The notes beneath the pieces are model-generated. The model made no database searches and was not told where the DNA came from. It saw nothing but the letters and a program-made list of their open reading frames with translations. From positions 186,001 through 250,000 of the forward strand of contig CAWFQH010000001.1 in NCBI GenBank assembly GCA_963817945.1: a DNA stretch of 64,000 bases. The letters are read 5' to 3'. The translations under genes were made by a program, and so were the position numbers. This document shows positions 43,196 through 51,285 of this stretch, piece after piece; within the stretch, counting starts at the first letter, position 1; each line of letters opens with the position of its first letter. Source of the stretch: VRUE01 sp963817945 (GTDB taxonomy: Bacteria; Actinomycetota; Thermoleophilia; Solirubrobacterales; 70-9).

Positions 43196-45688
43196 TCAGG
43201 CGGGAGGGGAGCGTTCGGGGCCCAGCAACCGCAACAGTCCGCCGGGCCGGTAACGGACGAGGAGCGCCGCCTCGCGCAGAGCGCCGCCGAGCCGCCGAGC
43301 CCGCAACGACTCCCGTGCCTGTCGAACAAGCAGCTCGCCGTAATAGGCCTTCCAGCGGCGCCGGGCGCTCCGGTAGGAGTGCCGCAACTTCGCCGTGCGC
43401 CGGGTGTGGCGCCGCTCCCGTTGCACGGCAGCCAGCGTCTGGCTCAGCATTCGACCGGCGTCGCCGCTGGAGTTGCGGCCGTGCTCCCGATGCTCGGCGA
43501 CCAACTCCGCATGGCTCCAGATCGGAAACTGGCGGGCGATCTGCAGGTTGAGGGCAAAGTCCTCGGCCGGCTCGAGCTCGGAGTCGAAGCCATTGACATG
43601 CTCGAAGACCGCCCGTCGATAGATCGCGCGCGCCGGAAAGCCCGCCCAGTTGTCGCCGAGCAATCGCGCATAGTGGTCGCGCTCGACGGGTCTCTGCTCG
43701 TGGGTGGCAAGGGGCTGCCCGTCATGTGAGATCCGCCGATAGGACCCGACCGCGGCGGCGCACTCGGGATGCGCCGCCAACTCGCGCAGGCCAGCCTCGA
43801 CGGCCGTCGGCAGGAGCCGATCGTCGGCATCGAGGAAGACGAGGAAGTCGCCGTTGGTGCTCCGCAGCCCCACGTTGCGGGCACCCGCCACACCCGCGTT
43901 CTCTCCCCGCACACAGCGCACGCCGGGGTAGCGGGAGGCGATCGGCGATGCATTGTCGGCAGAGGCGTCGTCGACGACCAGCACCTCGAGATGGGGATAG
44001 GTCTGGGCGAGCACACTCTCGATCGCCTCGCCCAGGTAGTGCGCCTGGCCGAAACACGGGATCACCACGGAGACGAGCTGAGCGAAGGCCGGCGAGCCAT
44101 CGCGGCGCCAGCGATGGCGCCCACGAATCTTTCCCAGCGGCGCCCGGCGGTGGTCCTTCAGCACTACCGAGACGTCGAGCTCGAAGTCGGCCGGCGTGCC
44201 GATCGCGTTGAGGGTCGTCCTGAAGCCGGCGCGGGCGGCATCCATCCGGTCGGGGAAGGCGTCGGCAAGATCGGGCCGCTCCGCCTGCAGCGGAGCCCGC
44301 CAGAAGACCTCGTCGTCGATGCTGAACTCGACCGCGGTGGCACGAGCCCGGGCGCCGAGCGCCCAGCCGAGGATGTCGAGCGCGTGGGCGTCCAACACCG
44401 CACCGGCTTTGGGCTCGTCGAAGAACCCGCCTGCGAGCCCCTCGGGCAGCGGCTCCGACAGCGATACGTCAACGATCTCGACGAGCGCACCCATCTCCTC
44501 GACCGGCCCTTCCTCTCTATCGGTGGCGCTGGCCGCGGAATCTATCTCCACTTCCCAGATCCGGCACCACTCGTCATGCCAACAGGAGCGGCCGTGGCGC
44601 TCGATCTGGTCCACCGCCGCCCAGTCACCTTCAACCGCTGCGGCAGCAGACCTCGGCACCACCCATGCGCACCATCGCCCGGGCGGCGCCGACCGTGGCA
44701 CGAAACGGGGCGCATAGTGAGGGCTCGGAGGAGGTCTGGTCTCCGTTTCCGCGTACAACGACGCCAGCGCCCCAATCGGCTCCCCGGAGGCCGACTTCCC
44801 CGACGGCGGACGCAGAACCGCTGCGTGCCGCCCGTTGAAGTACGGCGGCATGTCCCCGATCGGATCGGCGAGCGCGACGGGCATCTCGAATGGAAGGGCG
44901 CACGTCTCCACTGCGAGCTGGCAGTGGCGATGCTCGACACAGCGATCGATCAGCTCGCGATGCCCGGGCAACTCCGTCGCGAGGCGCTCGTAGACCCGCA
45001 GATCCTCCTCGATCTGGCTGGATCGATCGCGTGAAGACCAGTTGCCGCGCTCGTGTACGCGGTAGGCAGCAAGATCCTCGTCGAAATGACCGATCCGCCC
45101 CTGGCGGGCGCAATGTATGTGAAACAGCCAGTCGAACCATGCGTAGGAAAAGATCCATTGCGGGATGCGGGCGAGCGCGGCGCGGCGGAACATCACCGTG
45201 AGAAACGGGATGAAGCAGGCACGGATGACATCGTCCAGATCGAATACATGACGGTCGAAGGCCGGAGTCGTGGGCCGCGGGGGGAAGGCGCCGTCCTCGT
45301 GGAAGAGGGTTGCGCCGTGAAAGCAGCTCACCCAGTCAGGATGAGATTCGAGAAGTGCGGCCTGCTTGTCCAGCTTCTCGTGTGAGGTCCAGTAGTCATC
45401 GCCCTCGAGAATCGCGATGTAGTCCCCGCGCGTCCGCCGCGCCGCCTCCAACCAGATGCCGGCCACCCCCAGATTCCGCTCCGGCAAGAACGTGCGAATT
45501 GACTCGGGGTGGCGCCGCTCGTAGTCGCGGACGATGGCGCGCGTGCCGTCGGTCGAGCAGTCGTCGGCGACGAGGATTTCCACTGGAAAGGCCGCTGACT
45601 GCGCGAGGGCACTGTCCAGGGCCTGCTCGATCCAAGCCTCGTGGTTGTAGGTGAGCACGAAGACGCTCACTCTCGGTGCCGAGCTCAT
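43196..45688 (-). CDS. Double GT2 glycosyltransferase with central GW module
   Basis: 830 residues starting at the ATG 45688. GT2 domain 1 (about 1-230): RVSVFVLTYNHEAWIEQALD, VADDCSTDGTRAIV, ILEGDDYWTSHEKLDKQ. Then a linker with PYFNGRHA, a GW module (about 425-525: LDILGWALGA, ERPDLADAFPDR, AGFRTTLN), and GT2 domain 2 (about 530-830: VSVVIPCFGQAHYLGEAIES, FLVFLDADDRLLPTAV). The first part is colinear with the protein at 45723 and the second with the protein at 47291, so this is a fusion or a copy of those two. Probably adds two sugars or one sugar repeatedly. Confidence 0.85.
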   Translation of the reverse strand: MSSAPRVSVFVLTYNHEAWIEQALDSALAQSAAFPVEILVADDCSTDGTRAIVRDYERRHPESIRTFLPERNLGVAGIWLEAARRTRGDYIAILEGDDYWTSHEKLDKQAALLESHPDWVSCFHGATLFHEDGAFPPRPTTPAFDRHVFDLDDVIRACFIPFLTVMFRRAALARIPQWIFSYAWFDWLFHIHCARQGRIGHFDEDLAAYRVHERGNWSSRDRSSQIEEDLRVYERLATELPGHRELIDRCVEHRHCQLAVETCALPFEMPVALADPIGDMPPYFNGRHAAVLRPPSGKSASGEPIGALASLYAETETRPPPSPHYAPRFVPRSAPPGRWCAWVVPRSAAAAVEGDWAAVDQIERHGRSCWHDEWCRIWEVEIDSAASATDREEGPVEEMGALVEIVDVSLSEPLPEGLAGGFFDEPKAGAVLDAHALDILGWALGARARATAVEFSIDDEVFWRAPLQAERPDLADAFPDRMDAARAGFRTTLNAIGTPADFELDVSVVLKDHRRAPLGKIRGRHRWRRDGSPAFAQLVSVVIPCFGQAHYLGEAIESVLAQTYPHLEVLVVDDASADNASPIASRYPGVRCVRGENAGVAGARNVGLRSTNGDFLVFLDADDRLLPTAVEAGLRELAAHPECAAAVGSYRRISHDGQPLATHEQRPVERDHYARLLGDNWAGFPARAIYRRAVFEHVNGFDSELEPAEDFALNLQIARQFPIWSHAELVAEHREHGRNSSGDAGRMLSQTLAAVQRERRHTRRTAKLRHSYRSARRRWKAYYGELLVRQARESLRARRLGGALREAALLVRYRPGGLLRLLGPERSPPA

Positions 45689-45722
45689 CGCTCGAACGCC
45701 ATGATGGCGAGGGCCCTTCCCA

Positions 45723-47294
45723 TCAACCGCCCGCGGCTGTCGGCGCGTTTTCGACCCCGGGCTTTTTGCACTCAAGCTCGGCGAAGGGCAGCCGTCTGCC
45801 GTCGGCAAGGACCACCAGCACGGCCACGGTGACTTCAGTCGGCGCCTCGAAGAGATTGACCGTCGTCTGGAATCCGGGCCGGACAGTCTCCAGCTCGGGA
45901 AAGGCTTCCGCCACGTCGGGGCGCTCGATGTCGAGCGGTGCCCGCCACAGCCGCTCTCCCAGCGCTTCGAACTCGACGGCGACCACCGGACTCTGGCTAC
46001 CGAGCACCCAACCGCAGACCGAGACCGCGTGCGCCGGTAGCAAGGCGGCCTCGGTCGGCGCCTCCAGGAAGCCTCCGGCGAGACCATTGGGGAGGGGCCG
46101 ATGGATCGACCCCCGGACCCGTATCGGAGCGCGCGCCCGATCGCCGGCCCCGTCGCCGGCCACGGGCGCCAGCTCGTGCACCGTGCACCAATCATCCGCC
46201 CAGGCGACCCGGGCCTGCATGCGGAGGTACTCAGTCAACTGGCGGTGCCCGTCGAGCCAAGCGACCGCGTCGGCCGGAACGACCACGTAGCACCGGCCCT
46301 GGCCATCTGCCATCTGCGTTGGAGAGTCGTAGTCCCAGTCGGCGGGGGCGAGCGTCGCCGCGGCATCCCGGATCGCCTCCAGCTCGGTTATCGCACGCGC
46401 CTCCCTCCTTGGCAAGCTGCGGGCGTGACGACCGTTGAAGTAAGGCCGCATCTCGCGCCTGGGGTCGATCAGGACGACGCAGGCGTCGAAGGGCACCCCG
46501 AGGCGCTCGATCGCAAGCTCGCAGCGCCGATAGGCCAGGCACCGGTCGATCAGCGCTCCCTGCTGTGGCAACTCGCCACGCAGTCGCTCGTAGAAAGGGA
46601 AGTCCTCTTCCACCTGGCTGATTCGGTCGAGCGCGGAGAACATGCCGCCGCTGTGCACGCGGTAAGCCGCCAGCGTCTCCGGGATGTAGCCGATCGCTCC
46701 CACCGACGCCGAGCAGATGTGAATCAGCCAATCGATCCAGATCAGATCGAAGGTCCAATCCGGGAGACGCTCGACCACAGCCCGCCGGAACATCACGGAG
46801 GGAGCCGGGATGAAACACTCCAGAAGGATCTCCTCAAGCGTGAAACGGCGCTCGGAGAGCCTCGGGCTCACCGCACCGGAAGGCGCACCCGCCTCGCCGT
46901 AGACCAGGCTCACGTCGTGAAAGCAGCTCGCGCATTCCGGGTTGGCTTCGAGAAACCCAAGCTGCCGCACCAGCTTCTGCGGCGAGGTCCAGTAGTCGTC
47001 ACCGTCGAGGTAGGCGATGGATGACCCGCGCGTCGCATCCAGCGCCCGCTTGAAGATCGCCCCATGGCCGATGTTCTCCTCCGGCAAGACGGCCCGGACG
47101 ATCTCTGGATATCTCCGTGCGTACTCGGCGACGATCTCACGAGTCCCATCGGTCGAGCAGTCCTCGCCGATGACGAGCTCGAAGGGAAAGGGCGTGTCCT
47201 GGATCAGTACGCTCTCTATCGCTTGTGCCACGAAGGCCGCGTGGTTGTAGGTGCGCAGGACGACGCTGACGGTCGGGCGGTCGACGGAGGTCAA
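45723..47294 (-). CDS. GT2 glycosyltransferase with C-terminal GW module
   Basis: 523 residues from a TTG start (47294) overlapping the upstream stop as TTGA. N-terminal GT2: TVSVVLRTYNHAAFVAQAIE, VIGEDCSTDGTREIVAEY, AYLDGDDYWTSPQKLVRQ, FIPAPSVMFRRAVVERLPDW. A linker shows REMRPYFNGRHARSL; the C-terminus is a GW module (about 420-523: VSVCGWVLGS, ERPDVAEAFPE, PGFQTTVN). A close relative of the first two thirds of the protein at 43196. In the same operon as its second-half homologue at 47291. Confidence 0.87.
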   Translation of the reverse strand: MTSVDRPTVSVVLRTYNHAAFVAQAIESVLIQDTPFPFELVIGEDCSTDGTREIVAEYARRYPEIVRAVLPEENIGHGAIFKRALDATRGSSIAYLDGDDYWTSPQKLVRQLGFLEANPECASCFHDVSLVYGEAGAPSGAVSPRLSERRFTLEEILLECFIPAPSVMFRRAVVERLPDWTFDLIWIDWLIHICSASVGAIGYIPETLAAYRVHSGGMFSALDRISQVEEDFPFYERLRGELPQQGALIDRCLAYRRCELAIERLGVPFDACVVLIDPRREMRPYFNGRHARSLPRREARAITELEAIRDAAATLAPADWDYDSPTQMADGQGRCYVVVPADAVAWLDGHRQLTEYLRMQARVAWADDWCTVHELAPVAGDGAGDRARAPIRVRGSIHRPLPNGLAGGFLEAPTEAALLPAHAVSVCGWVLGSQSPVVAVEFEALGERLWRAPLDIERPDVAEAFPELETVRPGFQTTVNLFEAPTEVTVAVLVVLADGRRLPFAELECKKPGVENAPTAAGG

Positions 47295-48217
47295 GGTGCG
47301 GCTCCAGACGCGACCGGGCCCGCGACGATCCCACGGGCGCCGAGAACCCTGCGGGCGAAGAGCAGCAAGCCCCTCGGATAGTGACGGGCGAGCGTCAGCC
47401 CGTTCCGCCACGCCTCCAGCCGGCGCTGTCCACACCAAGCCGCCGCAGCTTGCTCGGCGAGGACCGGCCCATGCTGAGACCGGGTGCGCCGCAAGCCGGT
47501 ACGGCGGGCGTCTCGCTCGCGGCGGTCTCGCGGGCGCTGTCGTCGTAGAACCCGCAGCTCGGAGGTGAGCACCAGCGCTCTGTCGCGCGTCGTATTCGAG
47601 CCATGCCGGCGGTACTCCGTTACTACCGTGTCATGGCAGAAGATCGGATAGCGGCGCGCCAGGTTCAGGTAGAGCTCGTAATCGTCGCCGGCCTGCAGCC
47701 CCTGGTTGAAGCCAGCCAGCGACTCGAGCGGCGCACGTCGATATAGCACCGACGAGCCGGACCAGATGTAGCAATCCTCGAGCAGATGGAGGTAATGGTC
47801 TTGCGTAACTAGCGGCTGGCGCCTACTCCGAATCACCGTTCCATCCTCTCCGATGTCCCTCGACATCCCGGCCGCGAGCGCTATCCGAGGCCGCTTGGCC
47901 AGGGCTTCCATACCGAGCTCGACCGCGTGCGGGAGCAAGCGATCGTCTGCGTCGAGAAAGACCGTGAAATCGCCACGTGACTCGGCCAGGCCCAGGTTGC
48001 GCGCCGCGGCGACGCCCCGGTTGGGTTGGCGGAGACGGCGAACCTCGGGACGGCGGCCCGCAACCTCATAGCTGTTGTCGCTCGAGCCGTCGTCCACGAC
48101 CACCACCTCGACCGCGGGATAGGTCTGGGCCAAGGCGCTGTCTATCGCCTCGCCGAGGAAGTGCGCCTGATTGAAGCAAGGGACGACGATTGAGACGAGT
48201 GGCGCCTCCTCGCTCAT
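47291..48217 (-). CDS. GT2 glycosyltransferase
   Basis: 308 residues, a single GT-A domain: VSIVVPCFNQAHFLGEAIDS, VVVVDDGSSDNSYEVAG, GVAAARNLGLAESRGDFTVF, FLDADDRLLPHAVELGMEAL and GDDYELYLNLARRYPIFC. It is colinear with domain 2 of the double GT2 at 43196. Its start overlaps the methyltransferase stop and its stop overlaps the next gene start, both by 4 bases. Confidence 0.88.
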   Translation of the reverse strand: MSEEAPLVSIVVPCFNQAHFLGEAIDSALAQTYPAVEVVVVDDGSSDNSYEVAGRRPEVRRLRQPNRGVAAARNLGLAESRGDFTVFLDADDRLLPHAVELGMEALAKRPRIALAAGMSRDIGEDGTVIRSRRQPLVTQDHYLHLLEDCYIWSGSSVLYRRAPLESLAGFNQGLQAGDDYELYLNLARRYPIFCHDTVVTEYRRHGSNTTRDRALVLTSELRVLRRQRPRDRRERDARRTGLRRTRSQHGPVLAEQAAAAWCGQRRLEAWRNGLTLARHYPRGLLLFARRVLGARGIVAGPVASGAAP

Positions 48218-49233
48218 CTGCCGCGCCGGAAGAGCCCCCTGCGCCGACCACGGGAGGTGACTTCCAGCTCCCCGAGCGGAGCAAGCTGCCCGTCCTCGAG
48301 CGCGGCCTGGAGCCGCAGATGACTCTTGCCCCTGCCGCTCGGTTCGATCGCGAGCTGAAAGCCGGCAGTGGCCGCTCCAGCCACGTCCGGAAAAGCCTGC
48401 CCGATGTCCGGGCGCTCGACCACCGGAGAGGTGCGAGCGACGACCTCGCCGTCGGAGACCACCTCGACCTGTACCACCGGCGAGTCCATACCAAGGGCCC
48501 AGCCGACGAGCTCTAGCTTGGACTCGTCCCGCTCGACCCTGAAATGGCCACGCAGGTGCTCGTTCGGTGTCGAGTGCACCAGCTCTGCAATCTGGACGTT
48601 TGGCTCTTCCGCCACGTCGGGATTGTAGATGCCGGGCGTCCCTTTCGGCTTGTCAGACCCCCGCCGCGCCTCGATGAAGAAGCTCTCGAGGGGACGGTTG
48701 TCGAGGTCGACTATCCCGGGGTGGGGACTTGCCGTGCTCCGGTACGGGCATTCGCGGACATCGACGAAGCCCGCGTTCTCCAGCAGCTCTTCCGTGAAGT
48801 CCACGGTGAAAAGAGTGCGCGAGTACCCGTACCACAGCATATGGACGATGAACCGCCCCCCGGGGCTCCTCACCTCCTCCGGATCGACCTGGAAGTAATC
48901 GAGGTCACTGCGCAGGTAGGCGTCGATCCCCTTGGCGAGGTCGGGCAGGGCGAGGCGAAGGGTGCCGCCGGGCACCAACACCCGCCACAGCTCACCAAGC
49001 ACCATGCTCAGCTCGGGATATGAGAACTCCGGGAGCGCATGAATGCTCACCGTATAGTCCATGCACTCGTCGGCGAGCGGCAGGCCGTTGCGAATGTCTG
49101 CAACGAGGTCGATGCCGGGGCCGTCCTTGACGTCGGAGTTGATCCAGCCTGGGGCGAGGTGGGAGCCGCAGCCCCAGTTGAGGCGCCTTATCGACGTGCT
49201 CTTACTCTGCGCCGAGCTCTGCGAGTAGTCCAC
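48214..49233 (-). CDS. SAM-dependent methyltransferase with C-terminal GW module
   Basis: 339 residues. The N-terminal domain shows the SAM site LNWGCGSHLAPGWINSDV (18-35) and MVLGELWRVLVPGGTLRLA, as in class I methyltransferases of glycan loci. The C-terminal third (about 235-335) is a GW module: LELVGWALGMDSP, ERPDIGQAFPDVAGA, TAGFQLAIE. It overlaps the family-A glycosyltransferase upstream by 32 bases. It probably methylates a sugar on the growing chain; the attached module suggests a shared binding partner with the glycosyltransferases. Confidence 0.82.
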   Translation of the reverse strand: MDYSQSSAQSKSTSIRRLNWGCGSHLAPGWINSDVKDGPGIDLVADIRNGLPLADECMDYTVSIHALPEFSYPELSMVLGELWRVLVPGGTLRLALPDLAKGIDAYLRSDLDYFQVDPEEVRSPGGRFIVHMLWYGYSRTLFTVDFTEELLENAGFVDVRECPYRSTASPHPGIVDLDNRPLESFFIEARRGSDKPKGTPGIYNPDVAEEPNVQIAELVHSTPNEHLRGHFRVERDESKLELVGWALGMDSPVVQVEVVSDGEVVARTSPVVERPDIGQAFPDVAGAATAGFQLAIEPSGRGKSHLRLQAALEDGQLAPLGELEVTSRGRRRGLFRRGR

Positions 49234-50356
49234 TCAACACCTTCCTTGCGTCGAAGAAGTCCTCCGCGATCTGGCGTGCCGCCTTCGAATGGCGCTCCCA
49301 GCCGGCAAGGATTCGACCAACACCGTCGACCGCCTCCTCGATGCTCGTGAAGGCAACCAATCCCTCCGCGTGAGGAAGGGAGTCGCCAAAACCGGTTTCC
49401 TGACAGAGAACCGGCCGGCCAGAGGCGAGAAAGCAGGCGCTGCGGTCGGAGAACCAGCCGCTGTTGGTGGCGACGTAGATGTTCTTGGCGATTGCGATCT
49501 CGGGGCCCGAGGCTTGGATGAACTGCCGGTACGCGGCCGGCGAGGGCGCGACCTCGCGTGGGTCAAGAAGTCGCCAGGCATTGGCCTGCATCAGGTCGAC
49601 GTCGCGTTGGTCGGACGGATCAATGTCGAGGGCAAACCTGAAGTCCGCGTCGGTGCGGCGCGGAAGCTCGACGAACTTCCTCAGCTCGTGAACACGCAGT
49701 CCCAGCATGCGTCCATTGAACTCAATGGGGTCATAGGGCCCGCGCCAGCTGCCGATCGCGGTGAACGCACGCGAAGAGGTCGGCGCCGCCGCCCACTCGT
49801 CGAGCACGACGGGTGGGCGCAATGGGATCCACTCGACGCCGGCGGGGGGGATCCCACATCCCGCTCGCCCGAGATTCGCTCCCACGCTCGCGAAGCGATC
49901 ATGGCCAGCCATCGGGTCCGCCTGTCCCAGCTCGCGCCATAGCTGTGGGAACCCCGGGTCGACGTCGAGAAAGACGAGTTGCTGTGCTGCTTCGAGGAGA
50001 TCGGGATCGGTGAGGAAGCCCATCACGTTGATCAGGCACGGAGAGCTGGATATGCGCTCGCGCAACTCCTGCCTGTCGAGGCCGACGGTCTCCCCGTCGT
50101 CGAGCAGCAGCGAGCAGGACCCTTGGAGGCCGGCGAACTCCATCACGGCTGCGAACCACCCCACCGCCGCCTCCATCGCCTCCTTGGACGGCCGGCCCGC
50201 CTCGTCGGTCGCCATCTCCGCCGTCAGGCAGTCGATGAACACGGGTTCATAGCCGAGCTGGCGAAAGCCGAGCGCGTACTGGAGGAAGGCCCAGGCGTGA
50301 CCGCCGTAGCCGGGTCGCTGCGCGACCGACGCCGCGACCGGAAGCGGCGTCCTCAC
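49202..50356 (-). CDS. Putative GT-B glycosyltransferase, paralogue family A, member 3
   Basis: 384 residues, colinear with members 1 and 2. It has GYGGHAWAFLQYALGFRQLG, YEPVFIDCLTAEM, VFLDVDPGFPQLWRELGQAD, VEWIPLRPPVVLDEWA and FTAIGSWRGPYDPIEFNGR. The conserved block SGWFSDRSACFLASGRPVL is followed by QETGFGDSLPHAEGLVAF. Its start overlaps the sulfotransferase stop by 4 bases. Confidence 0.73.
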   Translation of the reverse strand: MRTPLPVAASVAQRPGYGGHAWAFLQYALGFRQLGYEPVFIDCLTAEMATDEAGRPSKEAMEAAVGWFAAVMEFAGLQGSCSLLLDDGETVGLDRQELRERISSSPCLINVMGFLTDPDLLEAAQQLVFLDVDPGFPQLWRELGQADPMAGHDRFASVGANLGRAGCGIPPAGVEWIPLRPPVVLDEWAAAPTSSRAFTAIGSWRGPYDPIEFNGRMLGLRVHELRKFVELPRRTDADFRFALDIDPSDQRDVDLMQANAWRLLDPREVAPSPAAYRQFIQASGPEIAIAKNIYVATNSGWFSDRSACFLASGRPVLCQETGFGDSLPHAEGLVAFTSIEEAVDGVGRILAGWERHSKAARQIAEDFFDARKVLSGLLAELGAE

Positions 50357-51285
50357 GCAGAGGAGCCGGCGAGATCGGCGTTCACGTCATATCCGAGCTC
50401 CCGCAGCTTCGCTCCCATGATTTTTTCGACCAGCTCGATCTCGCCGGGGCGAAGCCGCTCGCGCCACTGGCCCGGATTGGCGCTGCGCGCGCGTTTGCCC
50501 GGCCCTTTCTTGTCGGCCGGTATCGCCGAGAAGGAACGCTTCTCGACCGCGGCCGCAACCGCGTCCGGCCCCACCTCCATCCCCAGCCAATCCAGCATCT
50601 GGGCAAAGCCCAGAGTCGTATCGGCGAGCAGCGCCTCGTAGCCGATCTGAAGCCTCTGGGGCTCCGGCGTGGCTGCGAAGGCGCGCTGCGTCGCGATCGT
50701 CCGCTGCAGCCAGAGGTTTGCGTGATGCCGGATGAACGCCATCCGCTCGCTCACGATCCTCGGCTCGTCGGAGACCTGGCTCTGCTGCCACCACGAGTCG
50801 CGAGCCAGCATCGCGTCGATCAGCGAGTCAATCACGTCTCTGCCGTCGCGCACCAGGAACAGCAGCCGAGACTCGGGGAAGAGCGACATCACCGAATCCG
50901 ACGCGTGGGAGCCATTCGGCTCCTTGATCACGATCCACTTCGGATCCGGGTTTTGGCCAAGCTCCCGTAGCTGCCGCAGTAGGCCACGCATGATCAGTCC
51001 CCGGAGTTCCGGCCGCAGCTCAGGCAAGTAGCGCTTTGCGAAGAAGTAATGCGGGTCGTCTGCCCTCTGCCCACGCTCGAAGTACTCGCCCTCCGGCACG
51101 GTGTGATCGATCGGCACAAGGTGAAGCGGCAGGTAGCTCTCGTCGACTACCGCGATGCCGGGGATCTCGGCGAAGAGCTGCATCAGCCAGGTGCTCCCGG
51201 TTCGGGGAGAGCCGAGCATCCAGACAAGGCGATCAGAGATGTCCAGTCCCCCCATCGGGCCGTCAACTGCGTCAGGCTGGTTCAA
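50353..51285 (-). CDS. PAPS-dependent sulfotransferase
   Basis: 310 residues of the Sulfotransfer family, transferring sulfate from PAPS to a sugar or other acceptor. The 5'-phosphosulfate loop is GSPRTGSTWL (25-34) and the 3'-phosphate site is LFLVRDGRDVIDSL (142-155), with KEPNGSHASDSVMSLFPESR between them. The C-terminal PGKRARSANPGQWRERLRPG is usual for this group. It lies between a GT2 and a family-A glycosyltransferase, so sulfated surface glycan is likely. PAPS synthesis genes are not seen in the window. Confidence 0.88.
   Translation of the reverse strand: MNQPDAVDGPMGGLDISDRLVWMLGSPRTGSTWLMQLFAEIPGIAVVDESYLPLHLVPIDHTVPEGEYFERGQRADDPHYFFAKRYLPELRPELRGLIMRGLLRQLRELGQNPDPKWIVIKEPNGSHASDSVMSLFPESRLLFLVRDGRDVIDSLIDAMLARDSWWQQSQVSDEPRIVSERMAFIRHHANLWLQRTIATQRAFAATPEPQRLQIGYEALLADTTLGFAQMLDWLGMEVGPDAVAAAVEKRSFSAIPADKKGPGKRARSANPGQWRERLRPGEIELVEKIMGAKLRELGYDVNADLAGSSA

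Noticed and set aside
45689..46195. 169-residue N-terminal extension of the double GT2
   Set aside because: The extension is the antisense/shifted reading of the neighbouring GT2 coding sequence and the GT2 domain begins immediately after the ATG at 45688.
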